A stretch of DNA of 64,000 nucleotides from Peptostreptococcus russellii (lineage in GTDB: Bacteria; Bacillota; Clostridia; Peptostreptococcales; Peptostreptococcaceae): positions 124,001 to 188,000 of the forward strand of contig NZ_JYGE01000003.1 in the NCBI RefSeq assembly GCF_003012055.1, read 5' to 3'. The notes beneath the pieces are model-generated. The model saw nothing but the letters and a program-made list of their open reading frames with translations. It ran no database searches and had not been told where the DNA came from. Shown piece by piece: positions 17,003-27,156 of this stretch; position 1 is the first letter of the stretch; every line of letters starts with the position of its first letter. Made by a program: the position numbers and the translations under genes.

Positions 17003-18028
17003 ATGAAGACAAGTGACTTTAATTACAATCTACCAGAGGAGCTGATTGCACAAGTTCCTATCGCTGATAGATCAAGTTCAAGATTGATGGTTGTAGATAA
17101 AAAAAGCGGAGAAGTAGAGCATAAAATTTTCAAGGATATTATAGACTATCTTGAAGAGGGTGACTGTCTAGTATTAAATGATACTAGAGTTATTCCTGCA
17201 AGATTAATAGGATCTAAGGTGGAAACAGGGGGAAAGATAGAATTTTTACTCCTTAAGAGAAATGAAGACGATACATGGGAAACATTAGTAAAGCCTGGCA
17301 GAAAGGCCAAGATAGGATCTGAATTTACATTTGGAGACGACAAGCTAATAGCAAAGGTTGTAGGAATGGGAGATGATGGATCTAGAATAGTAAAGTTTAA
17401 ATATGATGGTATATTTGAAGAAATTTTAGATGAATTGGGCAATATGCCACTTCCTCCATACATTACAGAGAAGTTAGAGGATAGAGAAAGATATCAGACA
17501 GTATATTCAAAACATAGTGGTTCAGCCGCAGCACCTACTGCAGGGCTACATTTTACAGAGGATTTACTAGAAGAAATAAGAAAAAAGGGTGTTGACGAAG
17601 CTTTTGTGACTCTTCATGTTGGGCTTGGAACATTTAGACCTGTTAAAGTAGATGATGTTTTGGAACATAAGATGCATTCAGAATATTTTATAGTAAATCA
17701 AGAAGCAGCTGACAAGATAAATAAGGCAAAGAAAAATGGAAAAAAAGTAATCTGTGTAGGGACTACTAGTTGTAGAACTATAGAATCAGCAAGTGAGGAA
17801 GATGGAACTTTAAAAGCTAAAAGTGGCTGGACTGAGATATTTATATATCCGGGATATGATTTTAAAATTATGGATAACTTGATTACAAACTTCCATTTAC
17901 CAGAGTCAACATTGATAATGTTAGTGAGTGCTCTATCTTCAAAAGAAAATATATTAAATGCATATGAAGAAGCTGTTAAAGAAAGATATAGATTTTTCAG
18001 CTTTGGAGATGCTATGTTTTTAAAATAG
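17003..18028 (+). CDS. queA: tRNA preQ1(34) S-adenosylmethionine ribosyltransferase-isomerase
   Basis: 341 residues. Transfers and isomerises the ribosyl part of SAM onto preQ1 in tRNA to make epoxyqueuosine. Family motifs visible are [14 protein letters not shown] at the N-terminus, [11 protein letters not shown], the [12 protein letters not shown] signature in the middle, [14 protein letters not shown] and [20 protein letters not shown] near the end. It is followed 29 bases later by tgt, the enzyme acting one step earlier, so the queuosine pair is co-transcribed. Confidence 0.97.
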   Translation: MKTSDFNYNLPEELIAQVPIADRSSSRLMVVDKKSGEVEHKIFKDIIDYLEEGDCLVLNDTRVIPARLIGSKVETGGKIEFLLLKRNEDDTWETLVKPGRKAKIGSEFTFGDDKLIAKVVGMGDDGSRIVKFKYDGIFEEILDELGNMPLPPYITEKLEDRERYQTVYSKHSGSAAAPTAGLHFTEDLLEEIRKKGVDEAFVTLHVGLGTFRPVKVDDVLEHKMHSEYFIVNQEAADKINKAKKNGKKVICVGTTSCRTIESASEEDGTLKAKSGWTEIFIYPGYDFKIMDNLITNFHLPESTLIMLVSALSSKENILNAYEEAVKERYRFFSFGDAMFLK

Positions 18029-18036
18029 AAAATTAA

Positions 18037-19176
<1,140 letters not shown>

Positions 19177-19364
19177 ATTTATTATTAGAATAATAGTATA
19201 GGTAAAAAAATAACAAAAAGAGCTTTATGGACACAAAAAATATTTATCTTAAGAAGCATATATAAAAAATGAGTTTCTATTTTTTAAAAATGATATGGTA
19301 AATAAAGGTTTTTTGGTTTATAATGTTTGTTATAAGATTAAATAGGTATCCAAGGAGGTTTAAA

Positions 19365-19685
19365 ATGCAACAGAAACAATTAATAATGAGTATAGCTTTG
19401 TGGGTAGTAGTATTTGCTGTATTCTATTTCATACTTATAAGACCACAGAAGAAAAAAGATCAAAAGCTTAGAGAGATGAGAAATGCAATAGATAAAGGAG
19501 ATACAGTAGTAACAATTGGTGGAATAATAGCCAAGGTTGCCAAGGTAGAAGAAGATAAGGTTGTATTAGACTTAGGTCCTAGTAGAACTAAAGTTCCTTT
19601 TGAAAAATGGGCTATAGGTAGAGTTGTAGAAAAAGCAGCTAAGGATGAAGAAGCAATAGAAGTAGAAGATAAGATCGAACAGTAG
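19365..19685 (+). CDS. yajC: Preprotein translocase accessory subunit YajC
   Basis: 106 residues, one N-terminal membrane helix (about 8-26, IALWVVVFAVFYFILIRPQ) followed by the family motif RPQKKKDQ and a small basic/acidic cytosolic domain with GGIIAKV. It associates with SecDF at the translocon. ATG 19365 follows AAGGAGGT; an in-frame ATG at 19323 lacks an SD. The tgt-yajC order is conserved in many bacteria, but secD/secF do not follow here. Confidence 0.92.
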   Translation: MQQKQLIMSIALWVVVFAVFYFILIRPQKKKDQKLREMRNAIDKGDTVVTIGGIIAKVAKVEEDKVVLDLGPSRTKVPFEKWAIGRVVEKAAKDEEAIEVEDKIEQ

Positions 19686-19721
19686 TAGGACAAAATACTG
19701 TTAATTATTCTATATATGTGA

Positions 19722-19727
19722 TATAAT
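19722..19727 (+). promoter_or_regulatory. Extended -10 promoter candidate for the SCIFF gene
   Basis: TATAAT (19722-19727) is preceded by TGA (19719-19721), an extended -10; no good -35 is seen. It would start a short transcript covering only the SCIFF precursor. Confidence 0.5.
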
Positions 19728-19765
19728 GTAATACACAAATATATTATGTATGGGGGTATTTTAAG

Positions 19766-19909
19766 ATGGAAAAGAAGCATATAAGAACTCTTTCAAAGGC
19801 TACTTTAAAGGAAAGCGCAGCAAAGGGTGGATGTGGTGAATGTCAAACTTCTTGCCAGTCTGCTTGCAAGACTTCTTGTACAGTTGCGAACCAAGAGTGC
19901 GAAAGATAG
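19766..19909 (+). CDS. scfA: SCIFF ranthipeptide precursor (six cysteines in forty-five)
   Basis: A 47-residue peptide gene with the sequence hallmark of the SCIFF family: a short leader (HIRTLSKATLKESAAKGG) and a core containing CGECQTSCQSACKTSC followed by one more Cys. Cysteines are at residues 23, 26, 30, 34, 38 and 45. SCIFF peptides are nearly universal in Clostridia and are modified by a radical-SAM maturase that forms thioether links from Cys to neighbouring residues. The SD GGGGGT precedes ATG 19766. It sits after yajC, the usual neighbourhood, but no maturase gene follows: the next gene is a CWB2 wall protein. Biological role not established. Confidence 0.93.
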   Translation: MEKKHIRTLSKATLKESAAKGGCGECQTSCQSACKTSCTVANQECER

Positions 19910-19915
19910 TATTTT

Positions 19916-19947
19916 AAAGAAACAGCCCTTAGGGCTGTTTCTTTTTT
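19916..19947 (+). terminator. Terminator after the SCIFF gene
   Basis: aaagaaacagccc (19916-19928) pairs with gggctgtttcttt (19932-19944), followed by a T run. It starts 7 bases after the stop. Confidence 0.9.
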
Positions 19948-20111
19948 TGATAAAAACAAATATGCTAAGATTATAATCAATAGTAAATAAACAATATAGT
20001 TATATAAATAAAACTTAATATATTGAAAAACTTTTAAAAAATACAAGAGATATATATAAGACAAAAACATATAAGTTTTTTTATGAATATAAGTTTTCTT
20101 TAAGCTATAGA

Positions 20112-20120
20112 TGTTATAAT
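20112..20120 (+). promoter_or_regulatory. Extended -10 promoter of the CWB2/LtaS-like operon
   Basis: TGTTATAAT at 20112-20120 is an extended -10 about 48 bases upstream of the start codon. The -35 region is weak. Confidence 0.5.
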
Positions 20121-20167
20121 GTAAAAAGGTAGCTTGTAAATTAAGTTAGTAAGACGAGGAGGTAAAT

Positions 20168-21124
20168 ATGAAAATAAAAAAGAAATTATTATCGGCAGTT
20201 CTGGCCATAACTTTAGTTGCTAGTTTTTCAATTAGCGCAAATGCAATTGGATATGAATCTATTCAGCAAATAAAGGGAAAAGATAGATATGCAACTGCAA
20301 GTGGTATAGCAGGACAAATGGGATCTTATGATTCAGTAATACTAGTAAATGCAGATGGGAGTATGCTGGCGGATGGTCTTAGTGCAAGTGGACTAGCAGG
20401 TGCTATTAAAGCTCCTATATTATTGGTTCATAAAGATAGTATTCCCAATGAAACACAGTTAAGAATTGATATAGCAAAAAATATCTATATAATAGGATCT
20501 GAAAACTCTATCAGCTCAAATCTTGAACATAAATTAAGAGATGAAAATATGGGTGGATTCAACGTTAAAAGAATAGGTGGAAAAAACAGATTTGAAACAA
20601 GTAGCAATGTTGCTAGAGAGATTTTGAGTGTAAAGGGATCTATTGGCAAGACATTTGTAGCTAATGGATATGGTGGAGAAGCAGATGCAATGAGTATATC
20701 TGCCGTAGCAGCTAGAGATGGAGAACCAATTATACTTACAAACGGAAGAAACTTGGATAATGCGAGTGCCAATATAGTTGAGCAAACTAAAAATATATAT
20801 GCAATTGGTGGACGTAATAATATAACACCAGGACTTGTTAGTTCTTTGGGAGCTAAAAGAATAAGTGGTGAAAATAGATATTTCACAAATGTAGCTGTAA
20901 TAAATGAGTTTTACAAGGAAGCGCCAACAAGATATTATTTAAGTGACGGATATAAGCTAGTAGATGCATTGACTGGTGGGCCTCTAGCTGGAAGAAATAT
21001 AAGTCCAATAGTATTGGTAGGACCTAACAATAATAAGAGTGTACTTAATGGAGCAAAAGAATTGGTAGCTCTAGGTGGTATACCAGAATCTGTACTAAGA
21101 AAATGTGCAGAAGCAAGCAATTAA
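20168..21124 (+). CDS. Secreted CWB2-only cell wall protein
   Basis: 318 residues. A signal peptide (about 1-26, ending SISANA) is followed by three cell wall binding 2 (CWB2, PF04122) modules covering the rest. Each is marked by an R-Y/F-T motif: GKDRYATASGIA (about residue 38), GGKNRFETSSNVA (about 138) and SGENRYFTNVAVI (about 235). In C. difficile three tandem CWB2 modules bind the anionic polymer PSII and hold S-layer and Cwp proteins on the wall. No catalytic domain is attached, so this may be an adaptor or minor surface-layer protein. It shares an operon with an LtaS-like polymerase 16 bases on. The SD is GAGGAGG. Confidence 0.9.
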   Translation: MKIKKKLLSAVLAITLVASFSISANAIGYESIQQIKGKDRYATASGIAGQMGSYDSVILVNADGSMLADGLSASGLAGAIKAPILLVHKDSIPNETQLRIDIAKNIYIIGSENSISSNLEHKLRDENMGGFNVKRIGGKNRFETSSNVAREILSVKGSIGKTFVANGYGGEADAMSISAVAARDGEPIILTNGRNLDNASANIVEQTKNIYAIGGRNNITPGLVSSLGAKRISGENRYFTNVAVINEFYKEAPTRYYLSDGYKLVDALTGGPLAGRNISPIVLVGPNNNKSVLNGAKELVALGGIPESVLRKCAEASN

Positions 21125-21140
21125 TTATTAAGAAGTGACT

Positions 21141-23420
21141 ATGAAAAATATTAGAAGGAATAAAAAAAATAAGATTCATTTTGGAGAATCAAGCCTTCTT
21201 TTAGATAAAATATCAGTTAATAGAAAAAAAGATAAGAAAGCATTAGATAATATAAAGTTCTCTTCTGATACTGATTATAGTAGGGAAAATGCTAGAAAAA
21301 AGAAAGATTTCAATAAATTAAATTCTACTAGAAGTTCTAGTACTAGGACTTCTAGTAGAAAACGTGGTGGAAAACATACTGTTGATAAAAAGAGAAGGAG
21401 CTTGTATCAAAAAAAAAGAGAAAGTAGTGAGCTGAAATTTGCATTTATATATCCCTTGCTGCTTCTTATAATTGTTGAATCGATATCTAGAAGAGGTATC
21501 TTAGAATCCTTTAACTTTTTAAAAGAGTATCCTATTCAATTTATTGCAAACTATCTGCTATTATTTATAATATTTTCTTTTACAATATTTTTTAGAAGAA
21601 AAAGATTTGTAAGGTTTTTAACATCTTTTATAATAATAGCTCTAGCTTTTACAAGTGGAATTTTGATGGTCTTAAGAGGTATGCCATTATTTCCCTATGA
21701 TATATTTTCGATTAAAGAAGCTATCAAAATATCAAGTATATTTTTGAGCTTGAGGTTAGAGTTGATAATTGGGATAGTAGTGGTAGCATTTATTTCTTTA
21801 TTGATTTTTCTATTTATGAAAGAAGGTAAAAAAGATAGGTTTGTAGGTAAAAAAAATATTATAGCTCTTATAGTAGCTTTATCAATATATATCATAGCTA
21901 TTCCTCAGCTAAGTTCTGCAAAAATTATGTCTCCTATGGCTTGGAACCCAAATGGCTCTTTTGAAAAAAATGGATTTACATATTCATTTCTAAGAGAAAG
22001 TGTATTTGCCATTAGAAAAAAGCCAGATGGATATAATAAAGAAAAAATGGAAGAGCTAAGAAGTAAGCTTGATAAGAAAGTAGCTGAAGATGATAGAGTA
22101 TTGCTGAGTGGAAATAAAAAGCCTAATATTATTTTTGTGCAATTAGAAGCTTTTATGGATCCGACAAGATTAGCTGGAACTAGCTTTAACAAAGATCCTA
22201 TGCCAAACATGAGAAAATTGATGGCTAATTATACATCAGGACTTGTAGATGTTCCCGTTACTGGTGGTGGAACAGCCCGTACAGAGTATGAAGTACTGTC
22301 TGGATCGAGTTTTGACTATCTAAATCCAGGAGAGATTCCTTATCAGACATTTTTATCTGAAAAACCATCTTTATCAATGGCTAGGAATTTAAATGATAGT
22401 GGCTATAAAACGGTCGCAATACATAATTACTATCAGAAATTTTATAATAGAAATAAAGGTTTAGAAAACTTAGGCTTTCAAAAATTTGTACCGTTAGATG
22501 TAATGACAAATGTTGAGTATACACCTATGTATTGGCCGAAAGATCATATACTATCCAAGTATATTGAAGAACAACTGGAAAATAGAAACAACAGGGTCAA
22601 AGAAAATGTTACTGCAAATAGTAAAGCTAAGCCTAGTTTTGTATTTACAGTGTCAACGCAAGGGCATAGTAAATATCCAACAAGAGAGCTTAAGGGAGAA
22701 TATCCTATAAAATTAGTAAACTCTAAGTTGCCTAAGTCAGATCAAAATCAAATCACATACTATGCCAATCAGGTAAAAGAAATGGATGATTTTGTTGGTG
22801 AGCTTGTAGAAAATACAAATAAAAGTAAGGAACCAACCGTATTAGTCCTTTATGGAGATCATCTTCCAGCATTAAATATTATAACAAGAGGTGATGCTGG
22901 AGTTAATAAATTCAAATCATTGTTTACAATCGTAAATAATTTTGGACCTAAAAAGATTGAGATACCAAAAGATTTTCAGGCATATCAGCTTTCTACGATG
23001 GTGCTCAAGATGGCAGGTCAACCGTATGGACCTTTGAATTTAGTACATGCATATATGCAAGATGATAAGGACTATCAGAAAAATCTTCATTTAATAGAGT
23101 ATGACATTCTATTTGGCAAAAAGTACTTTTTAAAAGAAAATGAAATGCCAGAAAAAACAAGTATGGAAGTAGCTAGTAATGAGTTGAAGTTAGAAAAAGT
23201 TGAGCAAAGAAATGGTGATTTTTTCATTTTAGGTCAAGGATTTAATAGAAACACTGCTGTCTACATAGATGGCAAAAGAGTGGAGTCTGACTACTATGAT
23301 GATAAAACTTTAAAGTTATATGATAATTTTTATAGTGGCGAAAAGGAAGTATCTTTAGAACTGCTTGATAACAATGAGAATAAGATACAGGAAACAAATA
23401 AAATAAAATTTAAATTCTAA
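21141..23420 (+). CDS. LTA synthase-like sulfatase-fold polymerase with C-terminal Ig-like domain
   Basis: 759 residues. Residues 1-95 are a long Lys/Arg/Ser-rich cytosolic tail. About five membrane helices follow (95-260), then an extracellular sulfatase domain (about 325-640) with LtaS-type metal-site residues: Glu in FVQLEAF, the nucleophile Thr in GGGTARTEYE (near 377) and the Asp-His pair of YGDH (near 571). LtaS polymerises glycerol phosphate onto a glycolipid anchor. The last about 80 residues (GQGFNRNTAVYIDGKRVES) resemble an IPT/TIG immunoglobulin-like fold, not part of the classical enzyme. ATG 21141 is preferred over GTG 21135. It is in an operon with the CWB2 gene. Another glycopolymer phosphotransferase role is possible. 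Confidence 0.85.
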   Translation: MKNIRRNKKNKIHFGESSLLLDKISVNRKKDKKALDNIKFSSDTDYSRENARKKKDFNKLNSTRSSSTRTSSRKRGGKHTVDKKRRSLYQKKRESSELKFAFIYPLLLLIIVESISRRGILESFNFLKEYPIQFIANYLLLFIIFSFTIFFRRKRFVRFLTSFIIIALAFTSGILMVLRGMPLFPYDIFSIKEAIKISSIFLSLRLELIIGIVVVAFISLLIFLFMKEGKKDRFVGKKNIIALIVALSIYIIAIPQLSSAKIMSPMAWNPNGSFEKNGFTYSFLRESVFAIRKKPDGYNKEKMEELRSKLDKKVAEDDRVLLSGNKKPNIIFVQLEAFMDPTRLAGTSFNKDPMPNMRKLMANYTSGLVDVPVTGGGTARTEYEVLSGSSFDYLNPGEIPYQTFLSEKPSLSMARNLNDSGYKTVAIHNYYQKFYNRNKGLENLGFQKFVPLDVMTNVEYTPMYWPKDHILSKYIEEQLENRNNRVKENVTANSKAKPSFVFTVSTQGHSKYPTRELKGEYPIKLVNSKLPKSDQNQITYYANQVKEMDDFVGELVENTNKSKEPTVLVLYGDHLPALNIITRGDAGVNKFKSLFTIVNNFGPKKIEIPKDFQAYQLSTMVLKMAGQPYGPLNLVHAYMQDDKDYQKNLHLIEYDILFGKKYFLKENEMPEKTSMEVASNELKLEKVEQRNGDFFILGQGFNRNTAVYIDGKRVESDYYDDKTLKLYDNFYSGEKEVSLELLDNNENKIQETNKIKFKF

Positions 23421-23434
23421 TTTTAATTTTTAAT

Positions 23435-23483
23435 AAAAGGAACTTCTAGAATGAATATGATTCTAGTGAGTTCCTTTTTTTAT
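23435..23483 (+). terminator. Terminator of the CWB2/LtaS-like operon
   Basis: aaaaggaact (23435-23444) pairs with agttcctttt (23469-23478). An inner stem ctagaat/attctag (23446-23452, 23460-23466) and a T run follow. Confidence 0.85.
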
Positions 23484-23565
23484 ATTAATATTTATCCAAA
23501 AGAAAAGGATTTTATATAGAGTCTGCTAGCAAGTTTATAATATGTTATGTTTATGTTATACTTAA

Positions 23566-23785
23566 GATAATTATCTATACAATAGATATCATTTGGAGTA
23601 TAATATTATGGTGTTACAGAGAAATGATCGATCAAATAGAAGAAAAAATATATTAAATATACTTATAAACTCTTAGTATATTTATTCTAGCGCAGATACA
23701 AAGTATCTGTGCTAAATTATAAACATATAAATAAGATACATTACATACTTTCCTTATCATGTAATGTGTAATTTTGGAGGGGGAA
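23566..23785 (+). promoter_or_regulatory. ktrB promoter region and structured leader
   Basis: A candidate promoter is TATACA (23576-23581), 17 bp, TATAAT (23599-23604). Two palindromes overlap the -35 area: GATAATTATC (23566-23575) and ATCTAT-ACA-ATAGAT (23574-23588). The leader then forms a 10-bp hairpin (gcgcagatac 23690-23699, gtatctgtgc 23703-23712) and a perfect 9-bp hairpin (acattacat 23738-23746, atgtaatgt 23759-23767) just before the SD. The sequence does not match the c-di-AMP (ydaO) riboswitch as I know it. Confidence 0.45.
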
Positions 23786-25159
23786 ATGGATAAAACAAAA
23801 AAGGTGTATACGTCATTTTTGTATAGGTTAAAGCCAGCACAGATGATGGTGCTAGGGTTTGGTTCAGTAATTCTTATTGGAGCGTTGCTTTTAATGACGC
23901 CATTGGCTACAAACTCTGGCAATAGTACTAGTTTTATTGATTGTCTATTTACAGCTACATCAGCAGTATGTGTTACAGGATTGATAGTTGTAGATACAAG
24001 CATGCACTGGAGTATTTTTGGTAAGGTTGTAATAATACTTTTGATACAAATAGGTGGTCTAGGTTTTATGGCGATAAGTGCAAGTATAGCAATTATCTTT
24101 GGTAAAAAAATCAATCTGAGACAAAGAATTTTGATTAAAGAGGCATTAAATCAAAACCATTTATCTGGATCTGTGAGACTTATAATGACTGTAATTAAAT
24201 TTACATTTATTATTGAAGCAGTTGGTGCATTGCTTTTATCAACAGTATTTATACCTCAATTTGGACTTGTTAAGGGGATTGGATTTAGTGTATTTCATGC
24301 AATATCAGGCTTTTGTAATGCAGGTTTTGATTTAATGGGGCAGACTACTGGAGCATATTCATCAATAACAAGTTACTATAATAATCCAATAGTTGTATTC
24401 ACTATATCAGCTCTAATTATATTAGGTGGTATAGGATTTGGTGTTATGGTGTGTGTAGTAGGCAAGAAAAAATTTAGAGACTATGACCTTAGTTCAAAGT
24501 TAGCGATAATAACGACTTTAATATTATTATTAGCGGGTACAGCTTTGATTTTCTTTGGAGAGTATACAAATACAGGTACTTTAGCGAATTTAAATATGTG
24601 GGATAAGTTTCAAGTATCATTTTTCCAATCGGTTACGACTAGAACGGCTGGTTATACAACAATAGATTTTACACAGTTAAGAGAAGCAACTTTGTTTGTT
24701 ATGATTATTTTAATGTTTATAGGTGCATCACCAGCTTCAACAGGTGGTGGTATAAAGACAACAACTGTTGCCATAATTGTAATGGCTGTAAAATCCTTTG
24801 TAAAGGATAAAAATGAAATTACAGTCTTTAAAAAGAGTATAAATAAATATACTTTTAGAAAGGCTTTAGGGGTATTTGTTATAGCAGTAGTAACTGTTGT
24901 GACCTCTACTTACTTATTAACGATTACCCAAGGTGGCAAATTTAATCTATTATCAAGTGCTTTTGAAGTTGCATCTGCATTTGCTACAGTAGGTTTGTCG
25001 CTAGCGGGTTCTTATAATCTTAATTTATTTGGCAAGATTTTAATTATATTTTTAATGTTTGCGGGGCGTGTAGGCTCTTTAACAGTATTTACAATATTCC
25101 TACATGAGCCAGAACCAGATAATGTTAGGTATCCTGAAGGAAAGGTGCTAGTAGGTTAA
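23786..25159 (+). CDS. ktrB: KtrB-type potassium uptake protein (TrkH family)
   Basis: 457 residues with about ten membrane helices arranged as four M1-P-M2 repeats. The four pore-loop glycine signatures are TSAVCVTGL (about residue 67), ISGFCNAGF (about 175), TTRTAGYTT (about 287) and FATVGLSLAG (about 407); they form the K+ selectivity filter. A gating loop is seen near SPASTGGGIKTTT. It works as a dimer on an octameric KtrA ring, whose gene follows 63 bases on. ATG 23786 has SD GGAGGGGG; TTG 23774 would include it. Confidence 0.93.
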   Translation: MDKTKKVYTSFLYRLKPAQMMVLGFGSVILIGALLLMTPLATNSGNSTSFIDCLFTATSAVCVTGLIVVDTSMHWSIFGKVVIILLIQIGGLGFMAISASIAIIFGKKINLRQRILIKEALNQNHLSGSVRLIMTVIKFTFIIEAVGALLLSTVFIPQFGLVKGIGFSVFHAISGFCNAGFDLMGQTTGAYSSITSYYNNPIVVFTISALIILGGIGFGVMVCVVGKKKFRDYDLSSKLAIITTLILLLAGTALIFFGEYTNTGTLANLNMWDKFQVSFFQSVTTRTAGYTTIDFTQLREATLFVMIILMFIGASPASTGGGIKTTTVAIIVMAVKSFVKDKNEITVFKKSINKYTFRKALGVFVIAVVTVVTSTYLLTITQGGKFNLLSSAFEVASAFATVGLSLAGSYNLNLFGKILIIFLMFAGRVGSLTVFTIFLHEPEPDNVRYPEGKVLVG

Positions 25160-25222
25160 TAAGCATTTTAGATTTAATTTTATGTTTTAAATATATTATA
25201 TTGATATCTCTGGGAGGATTTT

Positions 25223-25888
25223 ATGAAACAGTATATAGTAATTGGAGCAGGAAGATTTGGTACTTCTTTGGCTACCTCACTTGTAGAAGCAGGTCAAGAA
25301 GTAATGGTAATAGATGATGATGAAAAAGTAATACAGCAATTATCTGAAGTTATGGATAATGTGGCAATTGTAAATGCTACTGATGAATCAGCTCTTAGAA
25401 ATATTGGACTGAGAAATTTCGATGTTGCTATTGTTTGTATTGGTACTGATTTAAGGGCCTCTATTATGGCAACTCTTCTTGCAAAAGATCTTGGGGTCCC
25501 ATATGTTATAAGTAAGGCAACTGATAAACTTCAGGCAGATGTTTTAAGAAAAATAGGTGCTGATAGAGTAGTATTTCCCGAGCATGATATGGGAGTAAAA
25601 TTATCGAAAGCATTAACATTTGATAATCTAGTTGATTATATGCAGCTAGATGATACACATTCAATATTTGAGTTAACAGTTCCTAGTTCTTGGGTGGGGA
25701 GTAATCTAAAAGAATTAAGTGTAAGAAAGAAGTATGCAATAAATGTTGTAGGTATAAAAAGAGGAGACAAGTTTGAAGTTCCAGCAAATCCAAATAAAGT
25801 ATTTGAAGAAGATGATATCATTGTAATTGCTGGTAACACAAAGTTGATAGAGGGTATAGCCTTGAAGGTATCTTCAGGCAAATGGTAA
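25223..25888 (+). CDS. ktrA: KtrA-type potassium channel regulatory subunit
   Basis: 221 residues. An RCK_N (TrkA-N) Rossmann domain (1-135, with VIGAGRFGTSLATSL as the nucleotide loop and MVIDDDEK ending strand 2) is followed by an RCK_C domain (about 140-221, ending VIAGNTKLIEG). It binds ATP/ADP in the N-domain and, in known homologues, c-di-AMP in the C-domain to gate KtrB. It sits directly downstream of its partner with SD GGGAGG. Confidence 0.94.
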   Translation: MKQYIVIGAGRFGTSLATSLVEAGQEVMVIDDDEKVIQQLSEVMDNVAIVNATDESALRNIGLRNFDVAIVCIGTDLRASIMATLLAKDLGVPYVISKATDKLQADVLRKIGADRVVFPEHDMGVKLSKALTFDNLVDYMQLDDTHSIFELTVPSSWVGSNLKELSVRKKYAINVVGIKRGDKFEVPANPNKVFEEDDIIVIAGNTKLIEGIALKVSSGKW

Positions 25889-25911
25889 AATATACAGTTT
25901 AAGGAAAAAAT

Positions 25912-26694
25912 ATGATTTTTATAAAAAGTAAAGATAATGATAGATATAAATTGGCAAAGTCCCTTTTAAAGGGAAAGTTTAGAAATAAAGAGAAAAAATA
26001 TTTAGCTGAAGGGCTTAGAACTATTGAGCTTGCCCTTCAGTACAATGCAAGTATTGATTGTGTATTTGTAAATGAAGATTTTTCTAAGGAAGAGACAAAT
26101 AAAAAGATATTAGAAAGTCTAGATAGAAGTAATACTTGTTTTGTTCTGTCAAATGATTTATTTGATAAAATATCTAGTACAGAAAATACTCAGGGGATTA
26201 TAGCCATAATTAATATGAGTAAGATAAGTATAGATGACTTTGATAGAGAAAAGCATAAAAAAATAATTATATTAGATAGGGTGCAAGATCCAGGAAATCT
26301 TGGGACTATTATTAGAACGGCTGATGCTGCAGGTTTTGATATGATAATTATGACAAAGGGATGTGTAGATGTCTATAATCCAAAGGTTGTAAGATCAGCT
26401 ATGGGATCTATGTTTTATATGGATATAGTATCATCAGATGATGAAGATATTTTGAAGATTTTAAAAGAAAATAAAGTTGAAATAATATCTAGCTACCTAA
26501 ATACTGATAATTATTTTAATGAGATAAAGTACTCTGATAGATCGGCCCTTGTAGTAGGTAATGAAGCTAATGGTATATCAGACTTTTGGATAGATAATTC
26601 TGATATTCTTGTCAAAATTCCTATGATAGGCAAGGCAGAGTCTTTAAATGTAGCAATATCAGCAGCTTTATTGATGTATCAAATTAATTTTTAG
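25912..26694 (+). CDS. TrmH/SpoU family RNA 2'-O-methyltransferase
   Basis: 260 residues. The N-terminal SpoU substrate-binding domain (1-95) is followed by a SPOUT methyltransferase domain with motif 1 VQDPGNLGTIIRTADAAGFD (about 121-140), motif 2 VVGNEANGIS (about 213-222) and motif 3 IPMIGKAESLNVAISAALL (about 236-254) forming the knotted SAM pocket. It is most like the RlmB/YsgA group acting on 23S rRNA, but the target nucleotide cannot be assigned from sequence alone. It lies 23 bases after ktrA and just upstream of the pheS T-box. Confidence 0.9.
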   Translation: MIFIKSKDNDRYKLAKSLLKGKFRNKEKKYLAEGLRTIELALQYNASIDCVFVNEDFSKEETNKKILESLDRSNTCFVLSNDLFDKISSTENTQGIIAIINMSKISIDDFDREKHKKIIILDRVQDPGNLGTIIRTADAAGFDMIIMTKGCVDVYNPKVVRSAMGSMFYMDIVSSDDEDILKILKENKVEIISSYLNTDNYFNEIKYSDRSALVVGNEANGISDFWIDNSDILVKIPMIGKAESLNVAISAALLMYQINF

Positions 26695-26829
26695 ATGAAA
26701 AAACAAGATTTTTAAAGTGCTAGATATAAAAAAATATTGCAAAATTTAAAAACATTTGATACAATACATACAAGGTTGATATATTAAATCACTTAATTTA
26801 ATTATCAAAAGACTATAAATTATAATAAA

Positions 26830-27066
26830 TTAAATGCTTTGAAAGAGAAGAGTACTTTTGTGTTACAATGCAGAGAATAGCTGTTTGGTGAAAAGCTATT
26901 TGTGATACTTTTGGAAGTTCGCTCTGGAGCAGCTTTTCTGAAATAATAGTAAGTAAAGACGTGATGTGCGTTAAACTTTTGAGTGGTCTATAGAAATTTT
27001 ATAGACTATTAGGGTGGTACCGCGATTTCAGACCTTTCGTCCCTATGGATGAAAGGTCTTTTTTTA
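26830..27066 (+). promoter_or_regulatory. T-box leader of pheS-pheT (phenylalanine-responsive)
   Basis: The conserved AGGGTGGTACCGCG lies at about 27011-27024. It is followed by a terminator with a 12-bp stem (gacctttcgtcc 27031-27042, ggatgaaaggtc 27047-27058) and a T run. The likely specifier is TTC at 26918-26920, a Phe codon in the same position relative to a downstream AGCAG as ACC in the thrS T-box. The Stem I distal motif GGTGAAAAGC is at about 26887. A TATAAT at 26821-26826 may be the -10 of the promoter. Confidence 0.92.
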
Positions 27067-27156
27067 TTACTCAAATTAAAAGAATTCTCTAAAAAGTTAA
27101 AAGAGATAAAGTTATTAAAAGAGTTCTTATATTAGAATTTAGAAAGGAAGAATAAT

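Noticed and set aside
19950-20110. Missing SCIFF maturase as a degraded remnant
   Set aside because: The 160 bases after the SCIFF terminator show no radical-SAM motif and are too short for a remnant to be recognised.
23490-23785. c-di-AMP (ydaO) riboswitch upstream of ktrB
   Set aside because: The conserved core elements of that class are not visible; only hairpins and a promoter are.
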